DNA of 64,000 nucleotides, from contig NZ_CP073760.1 of the NCBI RefSeq assembly GCF_018399035.1, positions 4,158,001 to 4,222,000 of the forward strand, written 5' to 3'. Each line of letters begins with the position of its first letter. Within the stretch, counting starts at the first letter, position 1. The stretch comes from Thiocapsa sp. Lineage in GTDB: Bacteria; Pseudomonadota; Gammaproteobacteria; Chromatiales; Chromatiaceae. This document shows, piece after piece, positions 50,828 to 58,659 of the stretch. Both the position numbers and the translations under genes were made by a program. The notes under the pieces are model-generated. The model ran no database searches and was not told where the DNA came from. It saw nothing but the letters and a program-made list of their open reading frames with translations.

Positions 50828-51994
50828 ATGATTCGCGATATGGACGTCTTCCCCCTTCCCATAGCACGTATCGGCATCATCGGCGGCGGTCAGCTCGGCC
50901 GCATGATGGCCAAGGCCGCGAAACGGATCGGCTGCACCTGCGTGGTGCTCGACCCGACACCGGGCTCCCCGGCCGGTCAGGTCTCGGGGCACCAGATCGT
51001 GGGTGCCTATCACGACCCCGCCAAGCTGCGTGAGCTGGCCGAGTCCTGCGATGTCGTGACCTTCGACATCGAGGACATCGATGCCGAGACACTCATCCAG
51101 CTCGGGCGCGAGGGTCACAATATTCAGCCGGCCCCGACCGTGCTCGCCTTGATTCAGGACAAGCTCACGCAGAAGCGGGCGCTGAGCGCGGCCGGCATCC
51201 CGACCGCGCCCTTCGAGCCGATGCCCGAGCCCTCGGCCGACGCCTTCGCCGCTTTCGGCTATCCGCTGGTACAGAAGGCCTGCCGGGGCGGCTACGACGG
51301 CCGAGGTGTCTCGATCCTGGACGGCCCCGAGGACTTCGGCGCACATCTGCCGGTGCCTTCTCTGGTGGAGCGCTTCATCCCCGCGGCCAAGGAGCTGGCG
51401 GTGCTGGTCGCACGCGGGCTCGACGGCGACCACCGGTGTTATCCCGCGGTCGAGATGTGTTTTCGACCGGGCGAGAATGTCCTCGAGATGTTGCTCGCGC
51501 CGGCTCAGATCCCGGCCGAGACCGCCGCGGCGGCGCAGCAGCTCGCGGTGCGCACCGTGGATGCGCTGGGCGGTGTAGGCATCTTCGGGGTGGAGATGTT
51601 TCTGACCGAGGCGGGCGATCTGCTGGTCAACGAGGTCGCGCCGCGCACCCACAACTCGGGTCATCACACCATCGAGGCGAATATGACCGACCAGTTCGAG
51701 CAGCATCTGCGCGCGGTCGTGGGTCTGCCGCTGGGATCCACGGAGCAGCTCTGCCCCGCGGCCATGATCAACCTGTTGGGCGCGCCCGGTCACCGGGGGC
51801 GCCCCGTCATCAAGGGGATGGCCGAAGCCTTGGCGATTCCGGGCGTCTGTCTGCACCTCTACGGCAAGGCGGCGACCTCGCCCTATCGCAAGATGGGCCA
51901 TGTCACGGTCCTGGATCGCGACATCGAGCAGGCCCGCATCAAGGCCGAGCGGGTCCGTCGTCTGATCGAGATCTCGGGAGAGGATCACCCATGA
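50828..51994 (+). CDS. purK: 5-(carboxyamino)imidazole ribonucleotide synthase
   Basis: 388 residues from ATG 50828 (ATG 50840 gives MDVFPLPIARIGIIGGGQLG and is also possible). ATP-grasp enzyme: RIGIIGGGQLGRMMAKAAKR, VVLDPTPGSPAGQVS, VTFDIEDIDAETL, ACRGGYDGRGV (ATP loop), VNEVAPRTHNSGHHTIEAN and TDQFEQHLRAV are all present. It makes N5-CAIR from AIR, bicarbonate and ATP in purine synthesis. The stop overlaps the purE start (ATGA). A much longer frame extends upstream antisense to the c-di-GMP gene and is not coding there. Confidence 0.96.
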   Translation: MIRDMDVFPLPIARIGIIGGGQLGRMMAKAAKRIGCTCVVLDPTPGSPAGQVSGHQIVGAYHDPAKLRELAESCDVVTFDIEDIDAETLIQLGREGHNIQPAPTVLALIQDKLTQKRALSAAGIPTAPFEPMPEPSADAFAAFGYPLVQKACRGGYDGRGVSILDGPEDFGAHLPVPSLVERFIPAAKELAVLVARGLDGDHRCYPAVEMCFRPGENVLEMLLAPAQIPAETAAAAQQLAVRTVDALGGVGIFGVEMFLTEAGDLLVNEVAPRTHNSGHHTIEANMTDQFEQHLRAVVGLPLGSTEQLCPAAMINLLGAPGHRGRPVIKGMAEALAIPGVCLHLYGKAATSPYRKMGHVTVLDRDIEQARIKAERVRRLIEISGEDHP

Positions 51995-52518
51995 CCACAT
52001 CCAACCCATCCCCGTCGTCGGCGGATCGTCCGGCCCGGGTCGGCATCATCATGGGGTCGGATTCCGACCTGCCGGTGATGCAGGATGCCGCCACCGTGCT
52101 CGGCGAGCTCGGCATCCCCTACGAGATGACCATCGTCTCGGCGCACCGCACGCCCAAGCGGCTCTACGAGTATGCCGAGAGCGCGGTCGAACGCGGCCTG
52201 TGCGTGATCATCGCAGGCGCGGGCGGAGCGGCACATCTTCCCGGCATGGCCGCCGCCATCACGCCCTTGCCGGTCATCGGCGTCCCGGTGAAGACCTCCA
52301 GCCTTTCCGGGCAGGACTCCTTGCTCTCGATCGTGCAGATGCCCGCCGGCGTGCCGGTGGCCACGGTCGCCATCAACGGCGCCAAGAACGCCGGGATCCT
52401 CGCCGCCCAGATCATCGGCGCCTCGGACGCGCAGGTGCGCGAGCGGATCGTGCGCTTCAAGCAGGATCTCGAAGCCATGGTGATGGCCAAGGTCGCGGCG
52501 ATGGAGCAATCCACGTGA
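51991..52518 (+). CDS. purE: N5-CAIR mutase
   Basis: 175 residues from ATG 51991. After a short Ser/Pro-rich leader come the PurE class I motifs: VGIIMGSDSDLPVMQDAA, SAHRTPKRLYEYAESA (catalytic His), IIAGAGGAAHLPGMAAA, PVIGVPVKTSSLSGQDSLLS and VQMPAGVPVATVAINGA. It converts N5-CAIR to CAIR. Coupled to purK by a 4-bp overlap and followed by a tiny ORF overlapping its own stop. Confidence 0.97.
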   Translation: MTTSNPSPSSADRPARVGIIMGSDSDLPVMQDAATVLGELGIPYEMTIVSAHRTPKRLYEYAESAVERGLCVIIAGAGGAAHLPGMAAAITPLPVIGVPVKTSSLSGQDSLLSIVQMPAGVPVATVAINGAKNAGILAAQIIGASDAQVRERIVRFKQDLEAMVMAKVAAMEQST

Positions 52519-52598
52519 ACCCGCTCGCCTGGTTCGATCCGGACGATCCCTACCCCGAGAGCGATGGACAGCCGATGGATCCCGACGCCGACGCCTGA
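52515..52598 (+). CDS. small ORF overlapping the purE stop
   Basis: 27 codons from a GTG at 52515 (GTGA overlap with purE): MNPLAWFDPDDPYPESDGQP then MDPDADA. It is acidic and rich in Pro and Asp. The 4-bp overlap is the same style as purK-purE and would allow reinitiation. No family is recognised. It may be a real microprotein or chance; conservation in relatives would decide. Confidence 0.3.
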   Translation: MNPLAWFDPDDPYPESDGQPMDPDADA

Positions 52599-52644
52599 CC
52601 CGCTGCGGTGAGTGGTGAGAGGCTGGAAACTAATTCTTGAACAG

Positions 52645-52927
52645 TGACTTAGGGGCAATTCAAAAACAACCGAAACACGTAGGATGGGTAGAGCAAAGCG
52701 AAACCCATCCAGCCCGCGCCAAACGCATCAGACCGGAACCCGGCAACGCGGCGGTTTGGAGGATGGGTTTCGCTATCGCTCTACCCATCCTACCCGTTCA
52801 TCAGGGTGTTCACCTTGCTTCTATTTTCCCGCTTTCCCATCCTGAACCGCGTCACCGCCGACGCCGATTGACACGGACAACGCCGATTCAACCCGAAGCC
52901 TCTGCATGCTCCAGCAGACGCGGTTCA
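52645..52927. repeat. composite repeat: MITE-like B2 (inverted) plus palindromic unit
   Basis: The B core GTAGGATGGGTAGAGC...GCTCTACCCATCCTAC spans 52679-52794, in the opposite orientation to B1. Outer arms GGGGCAATTCAAAAACAA and GGTGTTCACCTTG match the B1 ends. Immediately right is an 85-bp unit TGAACCGCGTCACC...AGACGCGGTTCA (52843-52927). The stretch between purE and the SIR2-like gene holds nothing else; the unit ends at the SIR2-like gene stop. Confidence 0.85.
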
Positions 52928-52928
52928 G

Positions 52929-53804
52929 TCAGCAGCCGACCTCATGCGTGGCCGGAATCAACTCCCCCACCGCATCCCCGAGCCCGGCCGCAGCAAGCAC
53001 ATCCGGAATATCCGCCTCGACGACCTCGACCCCCTTGCTCTCGCAGAACCGCCGTTCCTTGTCGGTCGGATCCGCAATCAGCGCCCAGCCGGCCGGTGTT
53101 CCTGCCCCATAGATCAGATCCGACATCACCATGCGCTCGGTATCGCGCAGCAGTCGCAGCCCCAGAAAGAGGTACTGGCGTTCCTGCCGATAGGTCTTGA
53201 GAAACGCGGGGATCCCGAATCCGCCCATCAGCTCGGTGAGGTAATCCACGAAGTCCGCATCCGAGGCGATATAGGTCGCGTCCGGCCGCGGGCTGCCCAG
53301 CGGCTTGAAGAGCACGGGAAGCTGCTGATCGACCTCCTCCAGCTCGACCTGCCGGTAGTCCGTCCCGTCGTAGTGGTCGAGCCGAAAACGATAGTCGGTG
53401 CCGGCGATGCGCGCGATGCCGCGCACCAGGGTATGCGGGACCCCGACGTAGGAGTCCTGCAGCTGAGTATCCCGATTGATGTCGATGACGTAGCGCGGCT
53501 GCAGATCCTTCAGCCAGTCATGCAGAGGCGCGCGTGTCCAGGTGCGCTGGCCGTAGGTGGTATCCAGAAAGCGGTTCACGGCACTGCGACCGCGCTTGAG
53601 CTCCACATCCATGGCCGCGCGGGGAAACTCCCACATGAGCCGCCGCGACATGGGCTTGCCGTTGTTCATCGCGAGGATGAGGCTGTCGCTGTCCGCCGGA
53701 ATGGGCTCGCCGGTGGCGGTATCCACCACGCCGGCGAGCGCGCCGGGACCGAGATAGGGAATCAGATCACCACGCGTGAGCGCGGCGGCGAGTCGTTGAA
53801 GCAT
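52929..53804 (-). CDS. SIR2-like domain protein
   Basis: 291 residues, MLQRLAAALTRGDLIPYLGP then GALAGVVDTATGEPIPADSD. The GPGAL-type loop near the N-terminus, PLHDWLKDLQPRYVIDINRD and the C-terminal GWALIADPTDKERRFCESKG and VEVVEADI match the SIR2-like (SIR2_2) group, with a Rossmann-type NAD-binding fold. No partner nuclease or ATPase domain is fused to it and no defence gene is adjacent, so the role (NADase, deacylase or other) is open. The start ATG 53804 is 17 bp inside the longest frame edge. Flanked on both sides by repeats. Confidence 0.75.
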   Translation of the reverse strand: MLQRLAAALTRGDLIPYLGPGALAGVVDTATGEPIPADSDSLILAMNNGKPMSRRLMWEFPRAAMDVELKRGRSAVNRFLDTTYGQRTWTRAPLHDWLKDLQPRYVIDINRDTQLQDSYVGVPHTLVRGIARIAGTDYRFRLDHYDGTDYRQVELEEVDQQLPVLFKPLGSPRPDATYIASDADFVDYLTELMGGFGIPAFLKTYRQERQYLFLGLRLLRDTERMVMSDLIYGAGTPAGWALIADPTDKERRFCESKGVEVVEADIPDVLAAAGLGDAVGELIPATHEVGC

Positions 53805-53982
53805 CGTGGGGACCTATAGCGACCGAGAGAGAGCACTGAGTAGCTATGCAAGAACAACGCCACCAACGATGTCCCAAGATCGCAGCCAGACCCTAGCGGT
53901 ACGCCACGTTAAATGTCCCTGAACCTCCGCCCGCTTGTCCGCTTCCCGACAATCCAACTCAATCCCTTGCCCCCTCAATCTC

Positions 53983-54157
53983 CTGAACCGCGTCGACTCA
54001 AAGTCCGAGTCGCTACTCAAACGCCTGCACTGGACTTAAGTCTTAGGTGATTTCCGGGAAAGCATCGACCAACAAGGGGCGACTTTAGTCGCCCGGTAAG
54101 CATTGGCAACACGCACGGCCGGGATGATCATTCCCGGAAATCGCCTAAGTCAAGCCC
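53983..54157. repeat. partial palindromic unit plus inverted TTCCGGGAA repeat E2
   Basis: A unit start TGAACCGCGTCGACTC at 53983 has no good partner end. Next, TTAGGTGATTTCCGGGAAAG (about 54043) and TCATTCCCGGAAATCGCCTAA (about 54128-54148) form an inverted repeat around a GGGGCGACTTTAGTCGCCC hairpin. The left arm is shared with 26709. The stretch lies between the stop codons/starts of the SIR2-like gene and the helicase gene and contains no ORF of note. Confidence 0.7.
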
Positions 54158-54167
54158 CGAACCCGGT

Positions 54168-56039
54168 TCAGCTCGGATCCGGACGCTTGCGCTTGCGCTC
54201 CTGATGGAATCCGGCCTCCCGAGGTTTACGCTCGTATGTCGGTTGATCGGGGCGAGCGCCGCCGGGGTTTTCTCCCCCGCTGCGCCGCGTTCCGCCGGCC
54301 GAGCCATCCGCGAGCGAGATCCGCAATGCCTGTCCGCGGACATACACCCGTTTGAGATGGTTGAAGATCTCGCGCGGCATGCCCTCCGGCAGATCGACCA
54401 TCGAGTGATCGTCCCGGATGTCGATCCGGCCGATATAACGACCTTCCAGACCGGACTCGTTGGCGATGGCGCCGACGATCTCGCGCGGGGTGGCGCCGTG
54501 CTGGTGGCCGACCTCGATCCGATAGCTGGTGAGCCCCTCGGATCCGCGCCCCTGCGGACGCGGGCGGTCGCGACTGTCTTCGCGAGCCCCTTCGCGCCGG
54601 GGCGCTGCGCCACGCTCGCCGTCACGGGGCGCGCGCGGCCGTCCCGCGTCGCGACCTTCGCTCTCTGACGTGCGTTCCGGACGCTCGGGCCGGGTTGCCG
54701 CGGGGCGCGGCAGATCCGCTTTGACATCGAGCGGACGCTCGCGCTGAGTGAGATAGGCCAGCGCCGCGGCGATGTCCATCATCTCCAGCTCCTGCTCCGT
54801 GCTCAGTCGTGCGACCAGGCGGTAGAAGAAGTCGAGATCCTGCTCGGTCAGGGTCTTGCGCAGCTCGGCGGTGAAGCGGTCGATGCGCGACTCGCTGAGC
54901 TGCGAGGCCGAGGGCGGCTCCATCGCCGGCACGGTGCGCCGGATGGTGCGCTCGATCGCGCGCAGCAGCCCGCGCTCGCGCGGCTCCACCAGCAGGATGG
55001 CGCGGCCGGCCCGGCCGGCACGCCCGGTCCGCCCGATCCGGTGGACATAGGCGGAGGGATCGGTCGGGATATCGTAGTTCACGACATGGCTGAGCCGCTC
55101 CACGTCGAGCCCGCGCGCGGCCACATCGGTCGCGACCAGAATATCGAGTTGGCCCTGCTTGAGCCGCTCGACGGTGCGCTCGCGCATCTCCTGGCTCATA
55201 TCGCCGTTCAAGGGCTCGGCGGCGAAACCATGCGCCTTGAGCTTATCGGCGAGCTCGACGGTCGCATGTTTGGTGCGGACGAAGACGAGCATACCGTCGA
55301 ACGGCTCGAGCTCCAGGATGCGGGTGAGCACGTCCAGCTTGTGGAAACGGGTAACGACGCAGTGGTGCTGGTCGATGGTGTCGACCGTCTCGGAGTTCGA
55401 CGCGACGCGGATCTCGACCGGATCGGACAGTCGGGTCTGAGCGACCCGGCGTATCCCCGCGGGCATGGTCGCGGAGAAGAGCGCGACCTGGCGTCCGGGC
55501 GGGGTCTGCTCGAAGATCCAGTCGATATCTTCGGCGAAGCCCATGTTGAGCATCTCGTCGGCCTCGTCCAGGACGAACGTCTTGAGCATGTCGAGCGCGA
55601 GCGTGCCGCGCTTGAGATGGTCCATGACGCGCCCGGGCGTGCCGACGATCACCTGCGGGTTGCGTTTGAGCTGGCTGAGCTGCAGGCCGTAGGCCTGACC
55701 GCCGTAGATCGGCAGCACGAGAAAGCCCTTCAGGTGCTGGGCGTAGCCTTGGAAGGCTTCGGCGACCTGGAGCGCGAGCTCGCGGGTCGGCGTGAGGACC
55801 AAGACCTGGGGTCCGCGCTGCGTGGGATCGACGCGGCTGAGCAAGGGCAGGGCAAAGGCCGCTGTCTTGCCGGTGCCGGTCTGGGCCTGGCCGAGCAGGT
55901 CGCGTCCGGCGAGCAGGTGCGGGATACATTGGATTTGAACAGGTGTCGGTGTCTCGTAACCGAGATCTTCGACGGCTTGAGCGATTGCGGGGGCTAGGCC
56001 GAGCTGGCCGAAGCCGATACTCGTGTCGGGGGTGTCCAT
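54168..56039 (-). CDS. deaD: DEAD-box RNA helicase (DeaD/CsdA type)
   Basis: 623 residues from ATG 56039 (MDTPDTSIGFGQLGLAPAIA). Motifs in order: Q motif YETPTPVQIQCIP, I AQTGTGKTAA, Ia PTRELALQV, II VLDEADEMLN, III SATMP, IV/V LVATDVAARGLDVE and VI HRIGRTGRAGR. After an Arg/Pro-rich linker, residues ~530-600 form a DbpA-type RNA-binding domain (YRIEVGHQHGATPREIVGAI; MVDLPEGMPREIFNHLKRVY). The tail is basic. It unwinds structured RNA in ribosome assembly and cold response. ATG 56105 upstream is in frame but less likely. A dimeric repeat lies upstream. Confidence 0.95.
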   Translation of the reverse strand: MDTPDTSIGFGQLGLAPAIAQAVEDLGYETPTPVQIQCIPHLLAGRDLLGQAQTGTGKTAAFALPLLSRVDPTQRGPQVLVLTPTRELALQVAEAFQGYAQHLKGFLVLPIYGGQAYGLQLSQLKRNPQVIVGTPGRVMDHLKRGTLALDMLKTFVLDEADEMLNMGFAEDIDWIFEQTPPGRQVALFSATMPAGIRRVAQTRLSDPVEIRVASNSETVDTIDQHHCVVTRFHKLDVLTRILELEPFDGMLVFVRTKHATVELADKLKAHGFAAEPLNGDMSQEMRERTVERLKQGQLDILVATDVAARGLDVERLSHVVNYDIPTDPSAYVHRIGRTGRAGRAGRAILLVEPRERGLLRAIERTIRRTVPAMEPPSASQLSESRIDRFTAELRKTLTEQDLDFFYRLVARLSTEQELEMMDIAAALAYLTQRERPLDVKADLPRPAATRPERPERTSESEGRDAGRPRAPRDGERGAAPRREGAREDSRDRPRPQGRGSEGLTSYRIEVGHQHGATPREIVGAIANESGLEGRYIGRIDIRDDHSMVDLPEGMPREIFNHLKRVYVRGQALRISLADGSAGGTRRSGGENPGGARPDQPTYERKPREAGFHQERKRKRPDPS

Positions 56040-56226
56040 CGTGGGGCCTCGAAAGAATGGCGCGTCCGGCGGGAAGTCCGGCGGACCATCCAGGGGGATT
56101 CGCAAAGTAACAGCAAACTAACAGGGTATTATCGGCGCGGGATGCCGCTGGATCAAGTTTGATTCGCGGCTCGGGGTGCGGCGGACCGCACGTCGGTTTG
56201 CGCGAAATCATCACCTTTGGATCACC

Positions 56227-56419
56227 TAAACCGCGTCCAGAGCGAGATGCTCACTTTCGAGTGAGCTCGAAGTTTGGTGAATCCACGACCCTTAGCGGTG
56301 GACGCGGTTTAAAATTTTATATTTTTTAATACTTTAAACCGCGCCGGCTCCAGCGGCTCTGAAATCCGCCGGGGCCGATCCCATCCAAAAACATCGCATA
56401 CCGCACTGGGCGCGGTTTA
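56227..56419. repeat. dimeric palindromic-unit repeat, copy A3
   Basis: 193 bp, same orientation and almost the same sequence as A1 and A2, with the AT-rich joiner at its centre. Its right end (GGCGCGGTTTA) touches the truncated vapC frame, whose in-frame TAA is formed by the repeat terminus. This implies that the repeat replaced or invaded the toxin gene. Confidence 0.92.
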
Positions 56420-56557
56420 GAGCAGCTCGGTGCGATTGGGTGCGCAGAGTCCGGGGCGGGTTGCCGTGGTCAACCGGTGCAGGATCGCAGCGGCTTCGGG
56501 CTCGCCGAGGAGGACCGCGGTCAGCGCGCTGGTGTCGACCGCCAGGTCGATCGCCAA
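56417..56557 (-). pseudogene. VapC-like PIN toxin, truncated by palindromic repeat
   Basis: From TTG 56557: LAIDLAVDTSALTAVLLGEP with the first PIN acidic residue in VDTSAL, then EAAAILHRLTTATRPGLCAP and NRTELL, ending at codon 46 in a TAA supplied by repeat A3. A VapC is normally ~130 residues with three more acidic positions, so the nuclease site cannot form. The remainder is not found on the other side of the repeat. It lies 13 bp downstream of the antitoxin gene, the usual VapBC order. Confidence 0.8.
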
Positions 56558-56570
56558 CTGAGGCGCCGGT

Positions 56571-56834
56571 TTAGGCGAAGTGGCCATCGGCGTTGTAACC
56601 GAGGATCTCCTCGTCCGTGCGCCGGTCGAGTACGGGCAGGGGCCAGACCTCGCGTCGCAGCCAGTCCAACGTCTCTTCGGGCGATGCCCGCCCCGGAGAG
56701 GCGTCGTGGCCTTCCAATCCGGCTTGAAGAGAGAGAATCGCTTCCTGCGTCATGGAGCGGCGGTGGATCGCGGCGGACTCCTTCAGTTGTCGGTAGATGT
56801 CGTCGGGGACGTTGCGCAGGACCAGTGTGTGCAT
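56571..56834 (-). CDS. VapB/FitA-like ribbon-helix-helix antitoxin
   Basis: 87 residues from ATG 56834: MHTLVLRNVPDDIYRQLKES, then AAIHRRSMTQEAILSLQAGL, is the ribbon-helix-helix DNA-binding part of FitA/VapB-type antitoxins. The C-terminal tail (DWLRREVWPLPVLDRRTDEE) is the toxin-binding arm. A longer frame from 56879 has no family-like leader. Its cognate toxin is only a fragment, so this is an orphan antitoxin that could still repress its own promoter or neutralise related toxins. Confidence 0.88.
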   Translation of the reverse strand: MHTLVLRNVPDDIYRQLKESAAIHRRSMTQEAILSLQAGLEGHDASPGRASPEETLDWLRREVWPLPVLDRRTDEEILGYNADGHFA

Positions 56835-57012
56835 CGGCGCTCTCGCTGAACAGGGGTGCAAGCAAAATGCTAGCAACACCCGTCGGCCTACACAAGGTTC
56901 CTAACACGCCACTGCGATTCCTCATCGTTGTAGTACGGATTAGGCGATACCATGTCCAATCTTTGGTCTGGACAGGATCCGGACGCCGCCAATTCATTTC
57001 CGAGGAAATCCG

Positions 57013-58341
57013 ATGTCCACGACACCGACCCGACCCGGTATGCCCGTCCCGAGCACGCGCTTGAGTCGTCTTTGGCATCTGGGTCGTGCCACCGGGGATC
57101 TCGCCGCGGGGATCGGCGTGAAGGGTCTGATGGAGCTTGCCCGGACCCGCCGCAGCGCCGAGCCCTCGCGGATCCGGCTCTCGCCCGAGCACACCCGTCG
57201 TTTTACCGACCGTCTCGCGAGGATGCGGGGTGCCGTCATGAAGATGGGGCAGCTCATGTCCATGGACGGCTCGGACATCTTCACGCCCGAGGCCGCGGAG
57301 ATCATGAGCGCCTTGCGCGAGCGCGCCGAGCCGATGCCGATGAGCCAGCTCGTCGAGGTCTTGGAGCGCGAATACGGACCGGGCTGGAACGAGCGGTTCA
57401 AGCGGTTCGAATTTACGCCCGTGGCCTCCGCCTCGATTGGGCAGGTCCACCGGGCCGAGACGCGCGACGGGCGTCGTCTCGCGCTCAAGATCCAGTTTCC
57501 GGGCGTTCGCGAGAGCATCGACAGCGACATCGACAACCTCGCCTTCCTGGCCCGGACCCTCGGCATGGCCCCGGCGGGCGTCGACCTGACGCCTTATTTG
57601 GATGGCGCGCGCCGACAGCTCCATCAGGAGGCCGACTACGGCGCCGAGGCGGATTCGCTCGAGGCGTATGGGGCCGGTGTCGGCGCGGATCCGGACTTTC
57701 TCGTCCCGCGCGTGCATCGCGACCTCTCGACGACCCGCATCCTGGCGATGGATTTCGCCGAGGGTGTCCCGGTCGACCGCTTGGCCGGCAGCGGCTACAG
57801 TTGCGAGGAGCGTGACCGCGCCGCAACGGCCTTGACGCGTCTGTCCATGCGCGAGCTCTTCGAGTTCGGTCTCGTGCAGTCTGACCCGAACTTCGGCAAC
57901 TATCTCTACGACGCGACGTCCGGGCGCATCGTCCTGCTCGATTTCGGCGCGGCGTTGCCGGTGAGGTCGGATTTCGTCGAGCGCTATCGACAGCTTGCCC
58001 GTGCTGCGTTCGTCGATGACCGTGCGGCAATGCGTGCGGCCTCGATCGATCTGGGCTATGTCGGCGCGAACGACCCGAGCGAGCAGGTGAACGCTCTTAT
58101 CGACCTCTTGCGCATCTCCAGCGAGCCGCTGCGCAGCCCGGGCCACTACGACTTCGGCGTCTCCGACCTTTACGAGCGTGCCTATGCGCGCGGTCGCGAG
58201 ATGTTCTACTCGGGTGCCTTCAGCACAGTGCCCGCACCCGAGACCATGTTCCTGCATCGCAAGTTCATGGGCGCCTTTATGCTCTGCCGGCGTCTGCGCG
58301 CGCGGGTGGATCTAGGGGGGATGTTGAGGCCGTATCTCTGA
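57013..58341 (+). CDS. ABC1/AarF/UbiB-family protein kinase-like protein
   Basis: 442 residues. The KxGQ motif of the family is AVMKMGQLMSMDG (about residue 78). The Ala-rich nucleotide loop is VASASIGQVHRAETRDGRRL (about 137), then ALKIQFPGV with the catalytic Lys, HQEADYGAEA, VQSDPNFGNYL and the metal-binding LLDFGAALPV. The family (UbiB/ABC1) hydrolyses ATP to help handle ubiquinone precursors or other lipids at the membrane. This is a short form without the C-terminal membrane helices of UbiB, so it may be an ABC1 paralog with another lipid role. It stands alone between repeats. Confidence 0.88.
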   Translation: MSTTPTRPGMPVPSTRLSRLWHLGRATGDLAAGIGVKGLMELARTRRSAEPSRIRLSPEHTRRFTDRLARMRGAVMKMGQLMSMDGSDIFTPEAAEIMSALRERAEPMPMSQLVEVLEREYGPGWNERFKRFEFTPVASASIGQVHRAETRDGRRLALKIQFPGVRESIDSDIDNLAFLARTLGMAPAGVDLTPYLDGARRQLHQEADYGAEADSLEAYGAGVGADPDFLVPRVHRDLSTTRILAMDFAEGVPVDRLAGSGYSCEERDRAATALTRLSMRELFEFGLVQSDPNFGNYLYDATSGRIVLLDFGAALPVRSDFVERYRQLARAAFVDDRAAMRAASIDLGYVGANDPSEQVNALIDLLRISSEPLRSPGHYDFGVSDLYERAYARGREMFYSGAFSTVPAPETMFLHRKFMGAFMLCRRLRARVDLGGMLRPYL

Positions 58342-58343
58342 GG

Positions 58344-58537
58344 TTAAACCGCGCCCAGTGCGGTATGCGATGTTTTTGGATGGGATCGGCCCCGGCGGAT
58401 TTCAGAGCCGCTGGAGCCGGCGCGGTTTAAGGTATTAAAAAATATAAAATTTTAAACCGCGTCCCCCGCTAAGGGTCGTGGATTCACCAAACTTCGAACT
58501 CACTCGAAAGTGAGCATCTCGCTCTGGACGCGGTTTA
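58344..58537. repeat. dimeric palindromic-unit repeat, copy A4 (inverted)
   Basis: 194 bp, reverse orientation relative to A1-A3, with sequence nearly identical to A3. It begins 2 bp after the stop of the ABC1-family gene and ends next to the GTAGGTTGTGC repeat C2. Confidence 0.92.
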
Positions 58538-58540
58538 GCT

Positions 58541-58617
58541 CGTAGGTTGTGCTGACGATAGGAAGCACAACTTCCACGCGTGGTCGGTTGTGCCTCGTAC
58601 GGCCCGGCACAACCGAC
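58541..58617. repeat. GTAGGTTGTGC hairpin repeat, copy C2
   Basis: CGTAGGTTGTGCTGACGATA, GGAAGCACAACTTCC and CGGTTGTGCCTCGTACGG follow the same order as copy C1 at 32575, ending CGGCACAACCGACG. It adjoins dimeric repeat A4 directly. The remaining ~40 bp before the NAD-binding gene stop hold nothing notable. Confidence 0.85.
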
Positions 58618-58659
58618 GACCCAATAGCGAACAGCAGTAGGCAGATGGCGGCAGGCGGC

